64,000 bases of DNA. It comes from Coix lacryma-jobi var. lacryma-jobi (Eukaryota > Streptophyta > Magnoliopsida > Poales > Poaceae). Positions 55,798 to 64,000 of the stretch are shown one piece after another (position 1 is the stretch's first letter; every line of letters begins with the position of its first letter). The DNA lies in assembly GCA_009763385.1 (NCBI GenBank), contig CM019826.1, forward strand, positions 98,192,848 through 98,256,847. Reading direction: 5' to 3'. Below the pieces are notes generated by a model. The model saw nothing but the letters and a program-made list of their open reading frames with translations. It did not search any database and was not told the origin of the DNA. Both the position numbers and the translations under genes were made by a program.

Positions 55798-55808
55798 ATC
55801 TCCCCCTT
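55798..55808 (-). other. Polypurine tract of Sirevirus B
   Basis: AAGGGGGAGAT on the minus strand, abutting the LTR. Confidence 0.8.
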
Positions 55809-58305
55809 GATGAATGCATTGACTAAAAATAAAACCACAAAGGAAGGGTTTGAAGGCAAGCCTCATCCACGTGCCCAAAAGCCAAGTAAAAGCAAACACA
55901 AGGCCACTTGAGATAAGGAAGAATCATGAAAACTACAATAAAAGCTCTCGGTCCCGAAAGAAACGGGAAAAGCGGGCAAAGCCTCCACACAACCGAAGAG
56001 TCAAGAGAGAACAAGAGTTTCATGAAATCCCAAAAAGGCACTCGAAAACCATTCTCAAATAAATTGTCAAACAATCATCACAAAAGAAACCAATGTTCTT
56101 ATCAACTTGGAAGGGGTTCTTATCCACTTGGGTTTCGAAATTTCCCCCCCTTGATGATTGAATTGACAAAAAACTAGTCACAAGAGATGGTTTGAGATAC
56201 CAAAAAAAGAAAACTTGGTCCCCAAAGATATGGGCAACGACTCAACGCAACCAAGCAAGGGATCGGAGCAACAACTCATAAAAGAGCGAAAGACTTGGTT
56301 CTCAAAGACATAGGCAATGGCTCGACGCAACCAAGTCAAAAATGAGCTAGCCCTCAAGAAAAGGCAGAAAATGGCTCAACACCACTAGCTCAAGGCTCGA
56401 TACCAATTTAGGCTGAAACAACTTATTTGAATGCAAAACTGCTAGTCCCTCAAAGATAGAGGCACAGAGGCTCAACACAACTAGCAGAAGACTCGATACC
56501 AATCACAAGCAGCCAAAAATTGGTGAAAACAGCTAGTTCCTCAAGACAGAGGCAAAACGGCTCGACACAACTAGTTGAAGGCTCCATACCAATCGAAAAT
56601 ACCAAGCAAAATCTGCTAGTCTCTCAAAAGAGAGGCAAAAGCAGCTCAACACGACTAGCAGGCTCGATACTGACTGAGAAAAAATACAAAGAGAAGCTCA
56701 AAACTAAATGGAGCACAAACACTCGGAGCACGCGGAGAAGCAGCAGGACAAAAGCGACTCCCCCTCAAAGCAAGCCTACACACAAGGGCTATGCACCAAC
56801 GCTCACTACGAAGGATACCAATTGAAACACATAAAAGAGCTATACCAATTGGAGAAGAACATAAAAGAGCTAAACTCCCCCTAGCTCAAAGCTCTCACCA
56901 AAATGCATGACTCTCCCCTTTGTGCCAACACTCAAACTCCCCCTTGCAAACAGCTTCTCCCCTTGACAAAAGGGAACATGCTGAGGGGTTTTGACATTTC
57001 TCCCACAAAGTTGACACAAACACAAGACAAGTCATCAACCAAAAGCATATGGGGGCTATGAAAAGCATTGAAAGTGACCACAAAGTGTATCAGAGCTGGG
57101 GGTATGTACACTAAGCTAAAAATGCATGATATGCACAATGCAACAGCTTCAAGTGTATAGCAATCAGAATGAAAAGATGCTCAAAAGGGTGTTGCCCTGA
57201 AAGTGTAGCAATCAATACAAATGCTAGCAAAGGCTCAAACTGATCAAATGAATACGAAATATGAACAATTAAGCATATGAACAGTTTTAAGCCATTTGAA
57301 AAAGAAGTCCACCACTAAAATAGCATTTAGCATGAATAGACAAGAAATCGAGCAAGTGCTAACTCAAGTATAAAAGGTGAACTACCCCTAGCAAAGTTCA
57401 TTCATCATGTAATAGAATGAAACATTGACTTGTGTCATTATCAAAATTTATCGGAATTTGCAGCGGTATTAACACAAGTTCAAATTAAAAGCATGTGATT
57501 GCGAGAGGTTGAAAGCATGGTCATTGCCTAACTTTTCAACTGGGCTAAGCCTATGCAAGAAAAGCAATCAGAAGCTTAAAGCACCGTTTTCGGTCTTACA
57601 CTACAACACTACACGGCTCAAGTTAAACTCAATTGTGCAATGAGAATGTCTCGATCCGTGAGGTGCAAACACATGCATCCGCATCTCGATCTTTTCATTT
57701 CACTTAGACTTGGATCAAATTTTAAGCACAAGGTAAATATGAACAATCCAAGCAAGTGAATGACTCAGTGCAAGAGACATAGTAACCTAGCATACAAAAG
57801 ATAGCACAAGTGATCTCAACACATTCTACCCATGCTAGTTGCCACTCTCAATGGTGAACAAATTAAAGGTTTCATAGTTGATTAAACAAGTTCACCATTT
57901 GCAAAAATAGCTTAGCTCATAACATGTATCAAGTGATCAAAAAGAGCCTAAGCTACAAGCATCATCATGAATAAGCAGGGCATACCATAAAGAGCATAAT
58001 CTCATTCTCATTACTATATTCATGAAGCTCTAAAATGCAAGATATACATGATGAAATGCATGCAAAAGCTAGCCTACAAGGAATGGAGCAAAAGCTAGCG
58101 TAAAAAGGAAAACCCAAAACAAAAGGGTATCGGAGAAGCCAAACTAAGATACAACAGGCAAAATGCTTCCCCAACTAAAAGGGAAACACACATCAAACTC
58201 ACAAGCGAAGAGCCAGGAAACGCTCAAGCGACAGCCAGCAAAATCCACATCGAAAAGACCACACAACAAAAAGAGGTCAAGGAAGAAGAGTACCAAAACC
58301 CAAAC
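55809..58305 (-). other. 3' non-coding region of Sirevirus B
   Basis: Closely matches 3313-5976 of A, including PPT-like tracts near 56148-56156 and 56874-56960 and the hairpin-module array. Confidence 0.75.
56344..56854 (-). repeat. Hairpin-module array with PBS-like words (B)
   Basis: Same array as in A. PBS-like words start near 56394, 56490, 56580, 56661, 56813 and 56839, for example GGCTCGATACCAATTTA and GGATACCAATTGAA. Confidence 0.65.
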
Positions 58306-58665
58306 TCAGAAATGTGTCGGAGATACCTCATGAAGCGCATGACCGCCTGCTGGTGTGATACCCGAGGGGACGCCTGAATCTGCTGAACTCCGGGGCGCCT
58401 GCCTCGCCGAAGTCGTCTCCCCCTCGCCTGATGCTGTCACTCCCTCAGGTGCAGCTAGTGCTCTCTGGAGAGCTGCTCGAACGGAATCCCAAGTCGTGTC
58501 AGAAGTGGGATCGGGTCTGTGAGCCGTAATGCTCTCTCCAGGCTCCTGTTCTCCTGCACACTCAAAGGCAGAAGAAACACAAGGCGTTGTCTCGTCCAGT
58601 GTGACCTCAAGGTCTCCACGAAAACGGTTAGTCACATAATAAGCATAAGGTGAACTCTCAACAAA
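58306..58665 (-). pseudogene. pol: pol remnant (integrase-RT linker) in Sirevirus B
   Basis: A minus-strand frame whose central part reads GDLEVTLDETTPCVSSAFE, then Glu/Gly/Pro-rich linker and ASGEGETTSARQAPR. It matches the copia linker between integrase and RT in C (EVTFDETMVCPSSRFE; TSAREAPR). Neither integrase core nor RT flanks it. The frame is intact here, unlike A, but no enzymatic function can be expected. Confidence 0.6.
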
Positions 58666-59252
58666 AGGAGATCTACCTACGAATGATACCGCAAGGAGAT
58701 CGGAACTCAAACTAGTCAAGACTACCATGCAACAGGATAAAACACTGTATAGCAAAATGCAGCCTAAAGACATGATCAACCCAAACATAGCCTAAACCTC
58801 AACACATGCTACAATGCAAGATAATGATAGCAATAGATCCAAAGCATGTAACATGATAAAATTGTGGAAAGGCTAGTGCTCAAACTAAACATGTCAACAG
58901 GGTACATGTAGCTAACTAAAACTAGCACCTGAAAAGTGACTAATCCACTAGGCTATACACAAAGCTAGCATGACATATGATACAGAAGATAGCACATGCT
59001 AGACTAAACAAAACATGATACAAAAGAAAATGTACATGCAAGAACTATACAAGTGAGCACATGAAGAACCATCTCATACCACAAGACATAGATCATGGAT
59101 GTACAAGGTATGAGTGTAAAAGAAAGCTCACCAAACTGCAAAAGCCTCTTTGGAGGCAATTCTAAGCGGGGTGTAGAGAATCATCAAATCTTGATCACAT
59201 CTAAAAGATCAAGTTCCATCAGGCGTATGTTCTCCACCCTGCGTCCTCATAT
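58666..59252 (-). other. Non-coding stretch downstream of gag (B)
   Basis: Matches 6300-7000 of A but lacks about 100 bp of it (the segment around 6595-6690). AT-rich, no ORF. Confidence 0.5.
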
Positions 59253-61280
59253 CTACACACAAGAGGACAAAGTAACCCGAGTCTTGGATCCCGAAGGGTT
59301 AGCAAGCATGTACTTGGGAATCCAAGACTTGGTCACAAATCTCAACGACGCACTCAACTTATCATGTGAGTTAGCATGATGCAAATGTTGGTTCAAATTT
59401 CGTTTTGAAACATCCTTGGAAGCATTTCTCAAAAGGACAACTTGAGGAGAAGAACGAGTTGTACCACTGGAAAAAAGGCAAACATCTTCCAAGGTTTTTA
59501 CAGAAGAACCAACAGAAGCACCATGAGAAGCATGACGTGGACCAAGAGAAGAAGCACTACAGGCATTTCCACGATCATGACCTAACCCACTAGAAAAGGA
59601 GTCATAAAACCCATCAACAAAGAGGGGCTTCTTACTAGGAGCACAAGCGTTCATGCCATGAGAAGGGCTATGAATCACCATCTTCCTAGAAGAACGAGCT
59701 TGGCGCAAACGTTTGGCACGTCGATAGCAAAAGCTTTCTTGATGCACATCTTTCTCACAAAAAGAGCAATGGTACAAAGGCCTACTGGAAGGCACACCAT
59801 TCTCCGACAAGTGAGAAGTCCCTTGGGACTTAGAACAAGAAGCATCAACATTCAACTTGGTGCCAACAATAGGAGCACACGTGGCATGGGAAAGGCTACG
59901 TGGCTTCCTAAAAGCCTTAGCTCGAATACGTCGCTTGTGTTTGACACGGCGGAAACAAAAATCGAATGAATGTCCATCCTTCTTGCAAAAGGTGCAATGG
60001 AAAACCGGATTGGGAGCACGAGTCCCAAAAATATGAGAAGCACCCTTGCCAAGAGAAGTCCCTTGGACATCACTCGAAGAATCAGCAAGGTTAGGAGTAG
60101 CTATGAAAGAGCCATCTGAAACCTTGGCACAAGTGCTACCGTCAAAAGACTCACGCGCAACACAACAACTCAACTCCGGTTGCAAAGATGCAGACTTGGA
60201 AACACCAACATCGGAGTTGCAAGAAATGCGTGACTCCAAAGACTTAGCACAAAGACTCTTGCATCTTTTAGCTAAAACCTCATTCTCAAACATGAGGCGA
60301 TCACAAGTACCACAAGGAGCATTTTTCAAATTTTCCATCTCCTCTCTAATGCACTCGACATATGTGGTACGCAAGAGTTCAATCTCTTTTTCAAGGTTGG
60401 CACTCATATCATTGTGCTCAACCAACTTGGCGCTCATCGCATCGCGCAAAACTTTCAAAGCCAAAACTTCTTTTTCCAAATCAATGCATGATGTGCACAT
60501 GAAATCGGTGGAAGAAACATCACCATTCACATCAAGCAAGTAATCATGAATAGCACTAGAAGCATGGCAAGCATTTTTATTCAAAGAGCATGAGCTACAA
60601 GGCCTAGCATTTATCTCATCAATTTCAGCCCTAGCATGCTCAAGTTCATCTACACATGTGGTGTGAGTCAATTTTAGTTCATTAATTTCAGCATGCAAAG
60701 ACTCACAAGAAACACATGGTAAAGAAGCTTTTGACCTAAGCAAGGCTATTTCAGATTTAGCATAAACAAGGTCCTTGCGCAAGTCAAAGCAAACAAGACA
60801 TGGTATGGAAGCATTTGATTTGAACATTTCATTCTCAGATTTTAAGCTAGCAAGAGAAAAGCATAGCTCATCATTCTTCCTAACCATGTCACTACAAGAG
60901 GTTCAAGGTAAGGATGCACTAGACTTCCAATGAAAAAGGCCACATTTTAATCTAGTGATGGAGCATTTCAGTTTCTTGATCTTTCTATGCAAGGTATCAC
61001 AAAGCTCATCATATCTCAGGTTATCATCACAACAAGCTTCAAATTGTTGGGATAAAATCCCAAGACAACCAGCAAGAATACCTTTCTTGGCCTTGCCAAG
61101 TTCGTGTATACGATCCTCCGTTGAATGCTCATCATCTCCTAGGAAGCCCAGCAAAGCATCCACCTCGCGTTCCGCCTCAAGAGCCGCACTCCTCCTTCTT
61201 GCCAAAGTGTCATCCTCGGTCGCATGTCCAAGACTCAAAACTAAGGACAAAGACACACTGGAAGAAGAACTTGGTGCCAT
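59253..61280 (-). pseudogene. gag: Sirevirus Gag (copy B, one nonsense codon)
   Basis: Same protein as A: MAPSSSSS start at 61280, coiled-coil-rich N-terminal two thirds, two CCHC knuckles (CTFCKKDGHSFDFC; CSFCEKDVHQESFC), Arg-rich C-terminal part. In-frame TGA at 60903-60905 (codon 126) where copy A has TGC (Cys); the frame is otherwise open on both sides. The second knuckle has Val where A has Gly before the His. Because the lesion is a single base change, the copy was probably functional until recently. Confidence 0.85.
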
Positions 61281-61411
61281 CTCGAAAAGCACCATTAGTG
61301 TTAGCCAAAACATAAGCTCAACACCTCGACAAGCAAAGTCGGAAACACAACCGTTCTCAAAAGGTCGCCTTCGCGGATCCGGAACTGGTTAAGGTAGAGA
61401 GATCCTTAACT

Positions 61412-61424
61412 GGCTCTGATACCA
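61412..61424 (-). other. Primer binding site of Sirevirus B
   Basis: TGGTATCAGAGCC on the minus strand, two bases from the LTR end; identical to A. Confidence 0.9.
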
Positions 61425-61426
61425 AT

Positions 61427-63819
61427 TGAAGGACCGAAAATGCTAAAGCAAGGCGACCAGAGGGGGGGGGTGAATGGGAGCCTAAAAATTTCTTCCGAAA
61501 TCCTGGCCTCTGTCCCAACAAAATCAACCCCCAAAGCTTCGGACTCAAACATGATGTCCACGACCATCGGAAAGAGGGTGGATGATCCCTAGGATCACAG
61601 CAAGGCACCACACAAGAGCAAACCAAAACTCTCAAAACCCCGAGACAAGTTCGTGCCTAAAAGACCAACTCCCAAACGTAGATAGAGGGCTACGTCGGGA
61701 TTCCTCCAAATACCGATGCTAACGCGTAGCAAAGATATGTAGAGAGGTTTCTAGGTGAACTCTAGGAGCAAACGAGAAGTCCGAAAACAAAGCGGAAAAG
61801 ACGGGAGGGCCAACGCACTAAAACTGCACAAGCTGTAGAATCCCGGACAGTCCGCCGTCAGGCTCCTGGGCTGTCCGGTGAAGGCCGGACTGTCCGCCAC
61901 ACGGGTCCGGACTGTCCGCCGGCCAAAGGACAAAAAATAGCAACGCTGCTGGACGCCCCTGCGTGACTCGCGGACTGTCCGTGGCTGTCACTGGCGGACT
62001 GTCCGCCGGTCACTCGGGGGAAAAACACCGAGGCAAACAGCCACTGCTCCAGCTGGAACCCCGACTCGCGGACTGTCCGCAGCTGGGGGGCGGACAGTCC
62101 GCCACTGGCCAGAACGCCCAAAATCGCCACGGGACAAAACCAAAATCGATTGGATCTTCACCAAATCGAACGGGGCTGCAACTAAACTTCTCCCAAGTGT
62201 TCTTCTACGTGTTGGGAAGCTAATCATAAGATATCATCGCTTCAAACCAACTAATCCATGAGAAATCCGAAGAACACTAGAAAAGGGGAAGAAAGAAGAA
62301 CAAAAACGATTTTGACCCCGATCACTTGTTGTGAGGGTAGAGATGATTAATTCCTTTGGTGGAAATGTTCTCCTCATTTCAAAGAACAAGTTGATTCAAA
62401 CGGAATCGCAAAAGACGCAGCGTAGAGGGAGATCGAGTGAAGGGAAAATCGTGGAGAAACAAAGAATGTGAAGAACAAATTCAAAACGCGAATTCAACCA
62501 CGAATTTGATCCTTGGATTCAGCGGAATGCATGATTGATTAAGCACTCGGTGTCGGGCTACAAGCCACTCCTAGCAACACACAGCTTGGATGGCGAAAAG
62601 CTCAAGAACAAGAGCCAACTCTCCTCTAACCCTAGCCTTCTCTCACAAGCACAAAATGAGAGAGACACCGTCCAAGGATGGCTGTCCAACACAGCCCCTT
62701 CATCTATATATAGGCGTACGTCCAAATGACACAAATGCCCTAACATGAAGTACTAACCCAAATACCCCCTAGGGGTAAAACCGTCCAACTCAGGCAGTTT
62801 CCATCCGATGGCCACGCGCCTTCTCATCCTTCGCTTTGCCTCGACGCAAGCTCTAGGATGCCGCCACGTGCCGTCACTGTCGACCGCCGCGCCTTCTCAC
62901 CGATAGCTTCGCCGCAACGCAAGCCTCTCGGTGCCGCCACGCGTCGACCGTCCTTTTGGACCTTCCCTTGGTTTTGAGGCCAAAACGGGAAACCTGCCAG
63001 CCCAGGTTTTGAGGCCCAAACCTGGAAACCGTCCCCCCAAGTTTGAGGCCCAAACTCGGAAACCTGCGAGCCCAGGTTTTGAGGCCCAAACCTGGAAACC
63101 ATCCATCCTGAGTTTTGAGGCCCGAACTCGGAAACCGGCCACCCGAGTTTTGAGGCCCAAACTCGGAAACCATCGATGGTAGCTTTTTGAGGCTCAGCTA
63201 CAAAACCCGCACCGTAGACGGGATGTGGTTCGCACACCCCGACCACCAGCACCGATGTCGATGCATGTCCAACCTCCACGCCGGGCACAACGCCTTCGCC
63301 TTCCTTCTTGACTTGGCCGATGGCACTTGCGCCGCACACAAGCCCGTGTCTGACCTCCTGCCAAGTGCCACGACGCTATCGTCTTCGTCCCGACTCGGCT
63401 GATGCATCGCACATCCCCATGTGCTCTCGCTCGCCGATGCCACGTGCCAGTTACCACAGCTGGTCCTCTGGCCTCTTGGTCCGTCGGTCCAAGCCTCACG
63501 TCCGCCCTTCACCGCTCTGGGTACATCGACATGGCACGTCCGCCGCACGGCACGCCCATCCTTCACCGCTCCCGGTCCGTCGGCATGGCACGTCTCTACT
63601 TGACCTTCACCTCGCCATCGACCACTGTATCCAAGCTCAACACCTGCACATCAACACAACCAAGAGACACATGTTGCACACGCACACTAACACAGAAACA
63701 CCACAACTCAACGCCACCGGTTAGTCATAAGCATTAAGCACATAGCGAGATAATGACTCAACCGGGAAAAGCCTCAAACCTCCCTCATCATTGTCAATCA
63801 TTCATAATATATGTTCTCA
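61427..63819 (-). mobile_element. 5' LTR of Sirevirus B
   Basis: 2,393 bp, uninterrupted. CGGACAGTCCG cluster 61844-62105, TATA box 62705-62712 (minus), covarying hairpin array 62965-63173. Right flank is the CAGCT duplication. Confidence 0.9.
62965..63173. repeat. Covarying hairpin array, right LTR of B
   Basis: Six units with TGAGGCCC-type loops and paired arms (CAGGTTT/AAACCTG, CAAGTTT/AAACTCG, CGAGTTT/AAACTCGG). Confidence 0.75.
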
Positions 63820-64000
63820 CAGCTCGGTTTGGTGGTTGAGCCACAGAAAAACCACCGAGTGGACGGTTTCCAGGTTTGGGCCTCAAAACCTGGGCGCTGA
63901 CGGTTTCCGAGCTTGTGCCACAAAACTCAGGCTGAGGACGGTTTCCAGGTTTGGGCCTCAAAACCTGGGCGCTGGCGGGTTTCTGAGTTTGGGCCACAAA
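63820..64000 (+). mobile_element. LTR2 of Sirevirus C, continued (runs off window)
   Basis: Begins with the CAGCT duplication, then matches LTR1 of C from about 31226 (GGTTTGGTGGTTGAGCCA) and contains the start of another hairpin array (63869 on). Confidence 0.85.

Larger units (their letters stand above)
33307..63819 (-). mobile_element. Non-autonomous Sirevirus 'B' (complete, minus strand, with nested insertions)
   Basis: Bounded by CAGCT duplications at 33302-33306 and 63820-63824. Minus-strand order: 5' LTR 63819-61427, PBS, gag, non-coding, pol scrap, 3' block, PPT, 3' LTR 55797-33307 interrupted by the solo LTR and the Tat element. Same architecture and gag-only content as A; excluding insertions it is about 10.4 kb. 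Confidence 0.9.

Overview
The window is repeat-dense plant DNA, almost certainly from a grass (Poaceae). I infer a panicoid/andropogonoid grass from the retroelement mix, but the sequence does not name the species. I find no host protein-coding gene, tRNA, rRNA or CRISPR array that I can support. Nearly every base belongs to transposable elements nested inside one another: several Sirevirus-type Ty1/copia elements, a Tekay-like chromovirus, a complete Tat-lineage Ty3/gypsy element, a Tekay-like solo LTR, an hAT transposon, CACTA remnants, a LINE 3' end and two MITEs.

Layout. 1-2570: 3' end of a plus-strand Sirevirus ('D'), with an open Ser/Pro/Thr-rich ORF, PPT and 3' LTR. 2571-11652: minus-strand Sirevirus 'A', with a left LTR truncated at 2571, a 3' non-coding block, a pol scrap, an intact gag, a PBS and a 2,490 bp 5' LTR. 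11653-19989: Tekay-like gypsy element, represented by its integrase/chromodomain end and a 3,501 bp 3' LTR; a complete hAT (11669-15596) with perfect 8-bp target duplications sits in its integrase. 19990-25474: composite CACTA-like region with transposase remnant, LINE 3' end, SINE-like segment, 246-bp tandem duplication, two MITEs and a CACTA terminus. 25475-33306 and 63820-64000: plus-strand Sirevirus 'C', with a broken gag-pol and two successive LTRs.

Sirevirus 'B' (minus strand, 33307-63819, TSD CAGCT) is inserted in the second LTR of C. The left LTR of B is itself interrupted twice: by the 15.5 kb Tat element (34179-49709, TSD ACTAG) and by a 4.5 kb solo LTR (50613-55159). With the insertions removed, B's two LTRs come out at about 2,403 and 2,393 bp, which confirms the reconstruction.

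How it works together. A and B are two copies of one gag-only, non-autonomous Sirevirus: they keep LTRs, PBS, PPT, gag and a long structured 3' block but lack protease, integrase core, RT and RNase H, so they would need pol in trans from relatives such as C. C's pol is itself broken here. The Tat element carries, besides its degraded gag-pol, a five-exon antisense gene with a domain resembling 'putative gypsy type transposon'. The hAT transposase looks fully intact. The most striking unexplained structures are (i) arrays of covarying hairpins in the LTRs of A, B and C, (ii) PBS-like words repeated upstream of the PPT in A and B, and (iii) palindrome clusters whose word differs between members of the same LTR family.
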